Assembly: GCA_009691845.1 (NCBI GenBank)
Contig: SIAJ01000005.1
Location: forward strand, 1 to 64,000
DNA: 64,000 bases
Origin: Gemmataceae bacterium
Lineage (GTDB): Bacteria > Planctomycetota > Planctomycetia > Gemmatales > Gemmataceae
Reading direction: 5' to 3'
In this document: positions 36,093 to 44,962 of the stretch, piece after piece
Position numbering within the stretch: the stretch's first letter is position 1
How the letters are laid out: each line of letters opens with the position of its first letter
Position numbers and translations under genes: made by a program
Notes under the pieces: generated by a model
Told to the model about the DNA's origin: nothing
The model's database searches: none
The model's input: only the letters and a program-made list of their open reading frames with translations

Positions 36093-36142
36093 GGGCAAGC
36101 CTCTCGCTTGCCTTCAATCGGAGGCAAGCGTGACGCTTGCCC
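36093..36142. repeat. Inverted repeat, GCAAGC family
   Basis: 20-nt arms GGGCAAGCCTCTCGCTTGCC and GGCAAGCGTGACGCTTGCCC with two mismatches and a 10-nt loop; each arm is itself palindromic (GCAAG...CTTGC), so a cruciform is possible. It lies in a divergent region 30 nt before the IDH-like gene. Confidence 0.8.
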
Positions 36143-36171
36143 GACAACGGAACTCATCGGAGAGACCTTGA

Positions 36172-37185
36172 ATGCATCAAGTCACGTTCATCCAGGGCGG
36201 GGGCATCGGCCACGATCAGGAGGCTTCCGTACGCCGTCTGCTGGCTGCGGCGGGGGTCGAGATCAATTGGCAGGTCTTTCCCGCCGGCTGGGAAGCGACG
36301 TCGCAGGCACTTCCCGTGGTGCCACCGGAGGCAATCCGCTCCATTCGTGAAACGGGGGTGGCTCTCAAGACGAAGCTGCTGCCTCCGCCTGCTGGGTCGA
36401 TCGCCGGGGGTCCACCGGCCAACGCGAATGTGCTATTTCGCAAATCGCTCGGCATCTTCGCCGTCGTTCGGCCCATTCACAACCTACCGGGGTTACCGAG
36501 TCGCTTTCAGGATGTGAATTTCACGCTGGTTCGCGAGGTCACGGAAGATTTGTACGCGACGTCCGAACACGAGATCGTGCCCGGTGTCGTGCAAAGCTTC
36601 AAAATCGTGACCGAGGCCGCGTGCCTGCGCTTCTTCCGTTTCGCATTCAAACTGGCCGTGAAACAAGGCCGCAAGAGCGTCCATTGCATTCACAAGGCCA
36701 ACATCTTGAAACTTGCCGACGGACTGGCACTGGACTGTTTCCGTGCCGTCGCGGCCGACTTCCCGCAAATTACCCCGAAGGACATGATCGTCGATAATGC
36801 CTGCATGCAGTTGGTCAGCAAGCCGAAGCAATTCGAGATGCTGGCCACGGGAAATTTGTATGGCGACCTGTTGAGCGACCTGGGGGCAGGTCTGTCCGGC
36901 GGAATTAGCAGCACGGCCGGAATCATGCATGCAGAAGGCCTTCGCGTCTATGAGGCAATATTCGGCGCCACGCGCGAAGCGGTCCGCACGGATCGTGCCA
37001 ATCCACTCCCCTTGATATTGCCCGCATTGGAGATGCTGAAGGACCTTGGTGAACACGCGGTTGCGGGCCGAATCTTGGAATCGATCGGCCGCGTGCTGAC
37101 CGAACGCAAAGTGCTGACGGCCAATTTGGGCGGAACGGCCACGACATCCGCGTTTACGGAAGCGTTGATTCGCTCGCTACCGTGA
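36172..37185 (+). CDS. Isocitrate/isopropylmalate dehydrogenase family protein
   Basis: The 337-residue protein matches the NAD-type decarboxylating dehydrogenases: TEDLYATSEHEIVPGVVQSF, SVHCIHKANILKLADGLALD with the substrate Lys, VDNACMQLV with metal-binding Asp, GNLYGDLLSDLGAGLSGG, and TANLGGTATTSAFTEALI at the end. Isocitrate is the more likely substrate, but this is not settled. The N-terminal motif, normally GDGIGPE, reads QGGGIGHDQ, so the conserved Asp is Gly. The last 9 nt overlap the convergent larC stop. Confidence 0.85.
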   Translation: MHQVTFIQGGGIGHDQEASVRRLLAAAGVEINWQVFPAGWEATSQALPVVPPEAIRSIRETGVALKTKLLPPPAGSIAGGPPANANVLFRKSLGIFAVVRPIHNLPGLPSRFQDVNFTLVREVTEDLYATSEHEIVPGVVQSFKIVTEAACLRFFRFAFKLAVKQGRKSVHCIHKANILKLADGLALDCFRAVAADFPQITPKDMIVDNACMQLVSKPKQFEMLATGNLYGDLLSDLGAGLSGGISSTAGIMHAEGLRVYEAIFGATREAVRTDRANPLPLILPALEMLKDLGEHAVAGRILESIGRVLTERKVLTANLGGTATTSAFTEALIRSLP

Positions 37186-38334
37186 TGCCAGACTCACCGC
37201 GAGGTAGACTTCCCGCAACGGCACACCATGTTCGCGGGCGATGCGGGCACAATCTTCGTACTCGGGCGTGAGGATCGAACTTTCCTCACGCCAGCCACGC
37301 TTGGCCTGTACGGGGCCCCACGCAGTCTGAACCACAACGCTTTGGCGGTTCAGCTTGCTCCGCGTTGCCGTGTGTTTCCGGATGCCGAATGTACCCGTTT
37401 CTCGGAACAGAATCGCCTCGATGCGTGCGACCGATTCCGTGGTGGCGATCACGGACAGAAGCACGCCTGGCCGATTTTTCTTCATCTGAATCGGCACGGT
37501 GAACACATCCAACGCACCGGCCGCGAACAGGGTTTCCATGCAGTAGCCGATCACTTCGCCGGGAACATCATCGAGGTTGGTTTCGAGAACGGTCACAACG
37601 TCGCTGGCGGCCGCGATCGAGTTTGAATGGCCCAGAAACACACGCAGGATGTTCGGCTGCTCCCATGGATCCCGCTTGCCGGCTCCACACCCAATTCGCT
37701 CGATGGTCATCGTGGGTTGTTCGGTAAACTCGTTCACCAGCGTCGCGAGAATCGCGGCACCCGTTGGCGTCACCAACTCGCCCGTCACAGGTGCTTTCGC
37801 GAGCGGCATGTTCTTGAGCAGCATCGCGGTGGCCGGTGCGGGAACGGGCATCAGGCCATGAGCACATTTCACGGTGCCGCTTCCCGGCGGAACCGAGCGA
37901 CAGGTAATTCGTTCCAGGCCGAGGAGATCGATGGCGACTGCTGTCCCGGCAATGTCGGCGATGCTGTCGAGTGCGCCGACTTCGTGGAAATGGACTTTTT
38001 CGATTGGCATTCCGTGAACGGCGGCCTCCGCTTCGGCCAGCTTGCGAAAGATGGCCAGTGCCAGGTCGCGTTGCCGCGCGGTCATGGCACTCTTCGCGAA
38101 GATGGCCTCGACATCGGGCAGGAAACGGTACTCCTCCTGGTCCGGTGCGAGCACATTCACATAGGTGGCCGCGATGCCGTTGCGCTTGACCTTTTCGATC
38201 TCCAGCGTGATCGGCAGTCCGAACGATGCCAGCACGGACCGGATCGCTTCCGCGTCCACGCCGGCATCGATCAGGGCCGCGAGCGTCATGTCGCCGCTGA
38301 TGCCGCTGAAACAATCGAAGTGCAAGATTCGCAA
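37177..38334 (-). CDS. larC: Nickel pincer cofactor biosynthesis protein LarC
   Basis: The 385-residue protein matches LarC (formerly DUF111): ILHFDCFSGISGDMTLAALI at the start, KVHFHEVGALDSIADI, GTVKCAHGLMPVPAPATAML, TPTGAAILATL, and ETNLDDVPGEVIGYCMETL in the C-terminal part. LarC inserts nickel into the P2TMN cofactor of lactate racemase-type enzymes using CTP. In Lactobacillus larC is made by frameshifting; here it is one ORF. larB, larE and larA are not adjacent. It overlaps the IDH-like gene tail to tail by 9 nt. Confidence 0.93.
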   Translation of the reverse strand: MRILHFDCFSGISGDMTLAALIDAGVDAEAIRSVLASFGLPITLEIEKVKRNGIAATYVNVLAPDQEEYRFLPDVEAIFAKSAMTARQRDLALAIFRKLAEAEAAVHGMPIEKVHFHEVGALDSIADIAGTAVAIDLLGLERITCRSVPPGSGTVKCAHGLMPVPAPATAMLLKNMPLAKAPVTGELVTPTGAAILATLVNEFTEQPTMTIERIGCGAGKRDPWEQPNILRVFLGHSNSIAAASDVVTVLETNLDDVPGEVIGYCMETLFAAGALDVFTVPIQMKKNRPGVLLSVIATTESVARIEAILFRETGTFGIRKHTATRSKLNRQSVVVQTAWGPVQAKRGWREESSILTPEYEDCARIAREHGVPLREVYLAVSLASR

Positions 38335-38350
38335 GATTGGCTCCGAGAAA

Positions 38351-38455
38351 GTAGCCCCTCGCTCCGCGAGAGGGCGGCAGGGCTGTCACTGAAGTAGAAT
38401 CGATTCTTCCCAACCACGCTCGCTCTGCCTCCCACTGGCGGAGCGAGAGGGCTAC
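38351..38455. repeat. Inverted repeat flanking a 70-bp spacer, stop codon in right arm
   Basis: Arms GTAGCCCCTCGCTCCGC (38351-38367) and GCGGAGCGAGAGGGCTAC (38438-38455) match with one indel. The right arm contains the TAG stop (38452-38454) of the DUF2071 gene on the minus strand. The left arm is 16 nt upstream of the larC start. Confidence 0.85.
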
Positions 38456-39168
38456 ATTTTCACACCACGTCGAACCACGACCGGCGAGCCTTCCGCCAAT
38501 AAAGCCGACGCAGGCTTGGCTTTCAAGAACGGCTCAAACGCTTTCCCATAAAGTCGCCCGACATCTGCCACGAATTCCGGCGATTCACAGTGCCAGACCC
38601 GCCAGGGAAGATGCTCGACGGCGTACTCCATTGTCGAACCATCGCGTTGTGCGGCATAGCCCCAATAGTGTTCCGTAATGAATGTCTCTTCCGAATCCGG
38701 TGCCGGAGTGAAGGCGTCGCCGACCGCCGTGGCTCCGATTCGTTCCCAAGTCCCCGTGTTACGCCATTCGTATTTCAGTTCGCCCGGAACCCTCAACGAG
38801 TTCCGCATCGCATGGCGAACATAGTTCTCGTTGTAGACGGTCCGGGCCACAAACGCGATGGCCCTGCGTGGCACGATCTCCTTGACGAAGACGACGCCCT
38901 TGCGCCACTCGTCGCCCATTCGTCTGCGCACATAAAATCGCAGATTCACTTGGTCGAAGTTGCGATGAAACGGAATCGGCACACCAAGAACCTGTGTATT
39001 CAAGAAACGAAAGCCCACCACCGAGACGTACGCCTTTCCCTGCCACAGATCGATCTGCACGCCCGTCGGAAGGTGCGGCAAGAGCACGCCAAGATCAACT
39101 ACGTAGTTGACCATCAGTAGATTTCGCCATTCGGCCGTGAGAAATCGGCGGGGTACGTCGGGCGTCAT
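38452..39168 (-). CDS. YqjF-like DUF2071 protein
   Basis: ATG 39168 overlaps the stop of the upstream gene by ATGA; the 130 residues before it in the long ORF are shadow sequence. The 238-residue cytoplasmic protein matches DUF2071: FLTAEWRNLLMVNYVVDLGVLLPHLPTGVQIDLW, VVGFRFLNTQVLGVPIPFHRNFDQVNLRFYVRR. This acetoacetate decarboxylase-like fold has no known function. Its stop codon is supplied by the palindrome at 38438-38455. Confidence 0.88.
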   Translation of the reverse strand: MTPDVPRRFLTAEWRNLLMVNYVVDLGVLLPHLPTGVQIDLWQGKAYVSVVGFRFLNTQVLGVPIPFHRNFDQVNLRFYVRRRMGDEWRKGVVFVKEIVPRRAIAFVARTVYNENYVRHAMRNSLRVPGELKYEWRNTGTWERIGATAVGDAFTPAPDSEETFITEHYWGYAAQRDGSTMEYAVEHLPWRVWHCESPEFVADVGRLYGKAFEPFLKAKPASALLAEGSPVVVRRGVKM

Positions 39169-39494
39169 TTCGGCGCATCGCCGTCGGGTTGCTTCTCGAA
39201 GTCGAAAACAGGATCGGTCACTTTGTGATCTTCGCCCGTGATGGCACGAATCTTGCGCCGCAACTCTTGCGTCGAGGAAGAGATTTGCGGCGGTCCGCTC
39301 AGACTCCGGGCCACCCAGTAGCGCATGAGGTTCCAGCCGGCCAACATGAATGCGATGCCGACAATGAGCGGCATTTGCGAAACGTTCACCTTGTCGAGCA
39401 AGGCCTGCGACATCCAAATGTCGCGTGTCAGCAATGCCGTGCCGACGGCAATCCAGAAAGCCACCAGAGCCAGATTGAAGCCTCGTGTGTTCAT
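39165..39494 (-). CDS. Small hypothetical membrane protein
   Basis: The 109-residue protein has two hydrophobic segments (LALVAFWIAVGTALLTRDIW; MPLIVGIAFMLAGWNLMRYWVA) and a charged C-terminal tail (SSTQELRRKIRAITGEDHKV). Its TGA overlaps the DUF2071 start (ATGA), so the two are translationally coupled. No family is recognised. Confidence 0.75.
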   Translation of the reverse strand: MNTRGFNLALVAFWIAVGTALLTRDIWMSQALLDKVNVSQMPLIVGIAFMLAGWNLMRYWVARSLSGPPQISSSTQELRRKIRAITGEDHKVTDPVFDFEKQPDGDAPK

Positions 39495-39627
39495 AATCTA
39501 ATTGTCGCTGAGTTTTCGAGAACTGCAAGATGGAGAATTGCATCTCGTCCTGAAACATGCGATGATGTCGCGTTCCAGAGTAATCCCAGGATTTTCAGAG
39601 CCGCGACCTCCATCAGGAGTCTCTCCC

Positions 39628-40725
39628 ATGAACAAGTATCGTGTGGCCGTCATCGGCCGGACTGGCAAAGGCAACTATGGGCATGGCCTCGATACCGTGT
39701 GGGTGAACAACTCACGAGCCGAGATCGTGGCCGTCGCCGATGAAGATGAGAAAGGCCGGGAGAAGGCTGCCAAGATCACCCTCAAGGCCCCGGCCGCTTA
39801 CGCCGATTACCGCGAGATGCTGAAGAAGGAGAAACCGCAGATTGTCTCAGTGGCCGACCGCTTTCTCGATTCGCACCGCGACATGGTCATCGCCTGTGCC
39901 GAGGCCGGGGCGAGCATGTTCCTGGAAAAACCGCTCTGCCGCACGCTCGCCGAGGCCGACGAAATGATTGCCGCCTGCGAGAAGCATCACGTCAAATTAG
40001 CCATCGCGCATCAGACTCGCCACAGCCCACGGGTGAAGGTCATCAAGCAACTCATCGCCGACGGAAAACTTGGCGAGATTCTCGAACTTCGCGGTCGTGG
40101 CAAGGAGGACCCCCGAGGCGGCGGGCAAGACCTGATGGTTCTCGGCACGCATTCGCTCGACATGATGCGTCACCTCGCCGGGGATGCACGCTGGTGTTTC
40201 GCTCGCATTTCGCAGGACGGGAAGAAGGCTCTGCCCGGCGACGTGCGGCAAGGCGGCGAAGGCATGGGCCCGATTCAAGGCGATCGCATCGCGGCCACCT
40301 ACGGGTTCGACAACGGCGTGATCGGCACGTTCGGAACCTACAAGGCCAAGGAAGGAATGGGCAAACGCTACAGCCTGCAGATCTGCGGGTCGAAAGGAAT
40401 CATCCAAATGCTCTTCGGCTCGCTGCCGGCCGTGTACTGGCTGGACGATCCCTCCTGGATGGCCGGCAACAGCAAAGCCACCTGGCAACCGATCACGAGT
40501 GGCGGCGTCGGCGTTCCCGAACCACTGAAAGATTCGAGCATGGACCTGTGCAATCGCCTGATCGTGGCCGACTTGATCGAATCCATCGAAAAGGATCGCC
40601 AGCCCCTCGGCAGCATCTACGACGGCCGCGCCGCGCTGGAAATGATTCTGGCGACCTACGAATCGCACAAGCTGGATCGGCCGGTGGAATTGCCGTTGAA
40701 GAATCGGCGGCATCCGTTGGGGTAG
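39628..40725 (+). CDS. Gfo/Idh/MocA family oxidoreductase
   Basis: ATG 39628 follows CAGGAG. The 365-residue protein has a Rossmann start with an atypical Gly motif (VAVIGRTGKGNYGHGLD), the conserved EKP motif in MFLEKPLCRTLAEADEM, and a C-terminal alpha/beta domain (FDNGVIGTFGTYKAKEGMGK). The family oxidises or reduces sugars and inositols with NAD(P). No cofactor partner or sugar-uptake genes are nearby, so the substrate is unknown. Confidence 0.88.
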   Translation: MNKYRVAVIGRTGKGNYGHGLDTVWVNNSRAEIVAVADEDEKGREKAAKITLKAPAAYADYREMLKKEKPQIVSVADRFLDSHRDMVIACAEAGASMFLEKPLCRTLAEADEMIAACEKHHVKLAIAHQTRHSPRVKVIKQLIADGKLGEILELRGRGKEDPRGGGQDLMVLGTHSLDMMRHLAGDARWCFARISQDGKKALPGDVRQGGEGMGPIQGDRIAATYGFDNGVIGTFGTYKAKEGMGKRYSLQICGSKGIIQMLFGSLPAVYWLDDPSWMAGNSKATWQPITSGGVGVPEPLKDSSMDLCNRLIVADLIESIEKDRQPLGSIYDGRAALEMILATYESHKLDRPVELPLKNRRHPLG

Positions 40726-40802
40726 GGATTGGAGGTCACGAAGGCTGTTAAACAGAGCATACGATTTCGTTGTTCGCAACTAGCCGAGCGAGTCCCCCTC
40801 CA

Positions 40803-42209
40803 ATGAAGATTCAAGTTCGCTGCCCCTCATGCTCGGCTGAGATGGCCGTACCGGAAGTCGCGGCCGGCAAGCGTGTGCGTTGCCTGAGGTGCAAGACGGT
40901 CGTCAAGGTGCCGGCGGCGACACCGAAGGCTGCGGCTACCGACTCGGATTACGATGTCGATGTCCTACCCGATCTTAGCGAAAAGAAGCCCCGCTCTCGA
41001 AGGGAGCGGAGCCAGTCGGACCGCGCTCGTGACGAGGATTACCGACCCAAGAAATTGAAATCGACCGACAAGAAGTCTAAGTCTCCTGCACTGCTCCTGA
41101 TCCTCGTGGTTGTCTTTGGAATCGTTGCTGTTGGTGGTGGACTAAGTTGCTATTTTTTGTTTTGGGCAAAGTCCAAGTCTCTTCAGGAACCCCTTGCCAG
41201 CGGCAGCGGCACAACCAATCAGCCGACGCGGGATGAGGAGTTGTACAAAGCACTTTCCGGAACGCAGTGGGCATGGGGCCAGGGAGTCGAGTTCCAGACT
41301 GACATGAACGCGGTCAACGCGGACTGGAAGACGGCAGGTTTCACGATGCGCTGGGACCCCATCGATCGAAGAACGGTCGTGGTGAATCTTGAGCGAGGTC
41401 GTGGCAACAATCGGCTTGCGGTTCTCACCTTCTCGGATGATTTGAAACAGTTTAACGGCTACGAATTTGAACGGCTAAATCGGCTCAATATTGTCAATCG
41501 CAAGGGCGAGGCGGCCGGAGCCCCATGGATCGATTCGGCAAGGGCCGCGTCCGTGGCGGAACTCAAACGAGATTTGGCCAAGACAAAATGGAATTGGGGG
41601 GATGCTGAGCTCACGCTCGAAGCCAACGGGATCGTAAACCATCTCCCCTGGAATCGAGCCAACATGATCACATTCTGGGAAGCAATCGATAGGCGAACAG
41701 CAGTCTTGAAACTTGAGGTGGGTCGCGTGCACGATCGGTTCGCCGTTCTTCGTTTCTCGGAGGATCTGTCTCAGTTCACCGGGTACGATTTCGGCGGAGG
41801 GCGTATGCCACCCAAGCCACGCGTCCTCGCTCCCACGACATCCCCTTCACCAAAGATTCCCGGCACCAGTTCGCCCAGTAACCCAGCCCTTGCCGCGGCG
41901 AAGAAGAAAATGATCGGAAAATGGGTTGCGGACAAGAACCTGGCGCAGATGGAACTTACTGCGGACGGACGGTACAAGATTTGGGAGAGACTCACACCTC
42001 AGGCCGAATGGAAGGAGTCGACCTCTGATGACGAACCGATCGTATGGGACTTGATCGACGCGACCACGTTTCGAATATTCAACGTATCAAAGTCGGGAGA
42101 GAGATTTTCTCGTTCGACTCGCAAGATCACCAAGCTTACGGACACCGAGTTGGAACTGGCCAGCACCGTGAGGGACGATGACACGGACAGGTATTCTCGG
42201 GCGGAATAG
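40803..42209 (+). CDS. Zinc-ribbon membrane protein with two repeat modules and a lipocalin-like C-terminus
   Basis: ATG 40803 gives 468 residues. An N-terminal zinc ribbon (VRCPSCSAEM then VRCLRCKTVV; MJ0042 type) is followed by a basic linker (RSRRERSQSDRARDEDY), a TM segment (LLILVVVFGIVAVGGGLSCYF), then two about 80-residue repeats: ALSGTQWAWGQGVEFQTD with RRTVVVNLERG and LAKTKWNWGDAELTLEAN with RRTAVLKLEVG, each ending in FSxDLxQFxGY. A third beta-rich module (KKMIGKWVADKNLAQMELTA) is like a lipocalin-like domain. Function unknown; the type is common in planctomycetes. Confidence 0.8.
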   Translation: MKIQVRCPSCSAEMAVPEVAAGKRVRCLRCKTVVKVPAATPKAAATDSDYDVDVLPDLSEKKPRSRRERSQSDRARDEDYRPKKLKSTDKKSKSPALLLILVVVFGIVAVGGGLSCYFLFWAKSKSLQEPLASGSGTTNQPTRDEELYKALSGTQWAWGQGVEFQTDMNAVNADWKTAGFTMRWDPIDRRTVVVNLERGRGNNRLAVLTFSDDLKQFNGYEFERLNRLNIVNRKGEAAGAPWIDSARAASVAELKRDLAKTKWNWGDAELTLEANGIVNHLPWNRANMITFWEAIDRRTAVLKLEVGRVHDRFAVLRFSEDLSQFTGYDFGGGRMPPKPRVLAPTTSPSPKIPGTSSPSNPALAAAKKKMIGKWVADKNLAQMELTADGRYKIWERLTPQAEWKESTSDDEPIVWDLIDATTFRIFNVSKSGERFSRSTRKITKLTDTELELASTVRDDDTDRYSRAE

Positions 42210-42254
42210 TGGTCGATCCGATTCGGCCGGCCGCTTGGTCGTATAAACTTCTGC

Positions 42255-43370
42255 ATGAGCACGAAGCTACCCCTCCTCCAGCAGATCTCCCAGCGCCGCA
42301 TCGATCCGCCGGCACTCACGCCGAACATGCCGCTAGTGGAGGTGATTGACAACATCTTTCTCTCCTACAACGGCGGACGGCTGCGCGAGGGCTGCCAACT
42401 TTACGTGCGCAAGATGCTGGCGGAAAAGGCGACGGTTGGACTTGCCCTGAGCGGGGCGCTGACTCCCGCGGGTCTGGGCATGTCGTGCCTCGTGCCGCTC
42501 ATCGAGGCCGGGTTCATCGACTGGATCGTTTCGACCGGGGCGAATCTGTATCACGACACGCATTTCGCGCTCGGCATGGAGTTGCACCAGTCGAGGCCGG
42601 GGCTCGACGATTACGCGCTGCGTGAAAACAAGGTGATTCGCATCTACGACATCGTCTTCGACTACGAGTGCCTGCTCGGCACGGACCGGTTCTATCGCCA
42701 GCTTTGCCGTGGCGAGGCGTTCCAAAAAACGATGGGGACCGCCGAGTTCCACTACCTGGCCGGCAAGTACCTCGCTGCACGCGAAGAGGAAACGGGCCTG
42801 AAAGGGAAATGTCTGCTCGCCTCCGCCTATCGCTGTGGCGTGCCGGTATTTACGTCCAGCCCCGGCGATAGCAGCATCGGCATGAACCTGGCTGCGTTGC
42901 AACTGGAAGGGAGCCGGCTTGCTATTGACCCGCTGTGCGACGTGCTGCAAACCGCAGCGATCGTCTACGCAGCGAAACGCGAGGAAGGTGCTAGCGGCAT
43001 CCTCATCCTCGGCGGAGGTTCTCCGAAGAATTTCTGCCTGCAAACGGAACCGACGATTCAGGAGGTGCTTGGCCTCGAAGAAAGCGGGCACGACTTCTTC
43101 TTGCAGTTCACCGATGCTCGTCCGGATACGGGCGGCCTGAGCGGAGCCACGCCGGGCGAAGCCATGACCTGGGGCAAGGTCGATCCGGACAAACTCCCCG
43201 ACTCGGTCACATGCTACGTCGATTCGACCGTGGCATTGCCGTTGCTCTCCGCATACGCGCTATCCCGGCACGAACCGCGTCCCCTCCGGCGGCTGATGGA
43301 GAAAATGCCCGCACTGATGAAGCAACTCACGGATAGCTATGGCAACCGGCGGAAACATGAGGAGGCGTGA
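42255..43370 (+). CDS. Deoxyhypusine synthase family protein
   Basis: The 371-residue protein belongs to the deoxyhypusine/homospermidine synthase family: [80 protein letters not shown], and the catalytic Lys context [20 protein letters not shown]. Eukaryotic and archaeal members modify eIF5A, which bacteria lack, so a spermidine-dependent homospermidine-type reaction is inferred. NAD is the expected cofactor. It stands alone; a 22-nt-arm palindrome begins 2 nt after its stop. Confidence 0.9.
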   Translation: MSTKLPLLQQISQRRIDPPALTPNMPLVEVIDNIFLSYNGGRLREGCQLYVRKMLAEKATVGLALSGALTPAGLGMSCLVPLIEAGFIDWIVSTGANLYHDTHFALGMELHQSRPGLDDYALRENKVIRIYDIVFDYECLLGTDRFYRQLCRGEAFQKTMGTAEFHYLAGKYLAAREEETGLKGKCLLASAYRCGVPVFTSSPGDSSIGMNLAALQLEGSRLAIDPLCDVLQTAAIVYAAKREEGASGILILGGGSPKNFCLQTEPTIQEVLGLEESGHDFFLQFTDARPDTGGLSGATPGEAMTWGKVDPDKLPDSVTCYVDSTVALPLLSAYALSRHEPRPLRRLMEKMPALMKQLTDSYGNRRKHEEA

Positions 43371-43372
43371 TG

Positions 43373-43432
43373 GTAGCCGCGTTCGTAAGAACGCTGGAAC
43401 GCCATCGCCCGCGTTCTTACGAACGCGGCTAC
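43373..43432. repeat. Perfect 22-nt-arm inverted repeat, CCGCGTTC family
   Basis: Arms GTAGCCGCGTTCGTAAGAAC plus two more bases at 43373-43394 and the exact complement at 43411-43432, spacer 16 nt. It starts 2 nt after the stop of the deoxyhypusine synthase gene. No U-tract follows. A short relative is at 23229-23248. Confidence 0.93.
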
Positions 43433-43535
43433 CTGCGAACCTCACTGAGTCTTGAACTGTCTTCGCCTTGGAACCAAATGGCGATTCGTGTAAAACACTT
43501 TTTTGTCACCCTCCCGCCTTGGCACTACGGAATTC

Positions 43536-44837
43536 ATGGAACCCGGTCCTTTACGTGCCCGACTCGCCCTGATGATGTTCGGTCAGTACATGATCCTGGG
43601 GGCTTGGGCTGTTCCGCTGGCCTCTTATCTGCTCGAGCAGCCAACGCTTGGCGGCCTGGGGTTTACTCCCAATCAAACCTCCTGGATCTACAGCACCACC
43701 GCCATCGCGGCACTGCTCACCCCGTTCGTCATGGGCCTGCTTGCCGATCGACTCTTCGCCACGCAAAGGCTGCTGGGCTTTCTGAACATCATCGGGGCGG
43801 GGCTGCTCTTCTGGACGGCTCGCTATTGCTCGCAGCAGCAGATCGCCATTCGGGAAGCAGTTGATCCCGGAGCCGAGATCCAGAGCACGTTTACCATCCT
43901 GATGGCCCTCATGTTCGCCAACTCGATGGTGCTCATTCTTACGCTCTCGCTCTGTAATGTCACCGGCTTTCGCAATTTGCGCGAGCCGAAGAAATCGTAC
44001 GGCCTGATTCGACTTTACGGGACCGTGGCCTGGATCCTCATCAATCTGGCCATCGATCTATTCGGCGAGCCGATGTCCGCTCAGCCACTCTTTGTCGCGG
44101 CCATTGCGTCGCTTTTGATGGGCATCTACTCGTTCACCTTGCCGCATACTCCGCCGTCCCGCATCGGCGGCAAGGGGATCAGCGAAGCGATCGGCCTGCC
44201 GGCCTTGAAGATGTTTCACAAACCGAGTTTCCGCGTGCTGATTTTTTGTGCTCTGTGCATGTCCACGATTCAGCAATTCTACGGCGTCTACGCCAATCCC
44301 TACTTGCGCGATCTCGGGGCGCCGAAACCGATGGCTTTGCAAACGATGGCCCAAGCCGCAGAGGTCGTTTGTCTGATTTTCTTCCCGGTTGTACTCGCGC
44401 GATACGGGTTCAAGATCACGCTCGGTATCGGCATCATGGGATGGATTGTCCGAAATCTGTTGTTCGCGACCGGTTGGCTACCATTGATTGCCGCGCTTGG
44501 TCTGCCTCTGCATGGTATGTGCTTCGCGTTTTTCTTCCTGGTGGCGAACGTGTACGTCGATCGCAATGCTCCGCTGCACTTGCGCGCCAGTGCCCAGGGT
44601 ATTCTCACCTTCACGGCGGCGGGGGTCGGCACGCTAATCGGCAATTATTTAAGTGGCGAGGTCCTCGAATCGTGCGTCTCGAATGGCGTCATCAATTGGG
44701 CCTGGTTTTGGCTCGTGCCCGCCGCCGGGGCTTCAGTCGTGTTCGTCTACTTCGTGATGTTCTTTCAGGACGATCATCCTGTGGTGAATGCGAATACAAA
44801 GAACGATACGCTACTCTCGACCACCGCAATCGCGTAG
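43536..44837 (+). CDS. MFS transporter, nucleoside:H+ symporter-like
   Basis: ATG 43536 gives 433 residues with about twelve membrane segments. The start RARLALMMFGQYMILGAWAVPLASYL and the motif FMGLLADRLFATQRLLG, plus GFRNLREPKKSYGLIRLYGTVAWILINL, match the NupG/XapB branch. It would import nucleosides with protons across the inner membrane; the substrate is inferred only from the family. The next gene (OYE-like) is on the same strand after a palindrome. Confidence 0.85.
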   Translation: MEPGPLRARLALMMFGQYMILGAWAVPLASYLLEQPTLGGLGFTPNQTSWIYSTTAIAALLTPFVMGLLADRLFATQRLLGFLNIIGAGLLFWTARYCSQQQIAIREAVDPGAEIQSTFTILMALMFANSMVLILTLSLCNVTGFRNLREPKKSYGLIRLYGTVAWILINLAIDLFGEPMSAQPLFVAAIASLLMGIYSFTLPHTPPSRIGGKGISEAIGLPALKMFHKPSFRVLIFCALCMSTIQQFYGVYANPYLRDLGAPKPMALQTMAQAAEVVCLIFFPVVLARYGFKITLGIGIMGWIVRNLLFATGWLPLIAALGLPLHGMCFAFFFLVANVYVDRNAPLHLRASAQGILTFTAAGVGTLIGNYLSGEVLESCVSNGVINWAWFWLVPAAGASVVFVYFVMFFQDDHPVVNANTKNDTLLSTTAIA

Positions 44838-44843
44838 GTTTTG

Positions 44844-44936
44844 TTCCCCTGCTCCGTTTCGGAGAGGTTTGGAGAGGCATACGCTTGCCGGCGCAAGACG
44901 CAGACCCCTTCCCCCTCGCCGAAACGGAGAGGGGAA
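44844..44936. repeat. Inverted repeat with 56-bp spacer, CCCCTCTCCG family
   Basis: Arms TTCCCCTGCTCCGTTTCGG (44844-44862) and CCGAAACGGAGAGGGGAA (44919-44936) match with one indel, beginning 6 nt after the MFS stop. The right arm is 26 nt upstream of the next start codon. Confidence 0.8.
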
Positions 44937-44962
44937 GTAAGACAAAAAATTCAGGGCTTCGC

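Noticed and set aside
44246-44962. Long N-terminal extension of the OYE ORF
   Set aside because: It lies within the MFS gene in another frame; the conserved start MAHFFKYKS begins at 44963.
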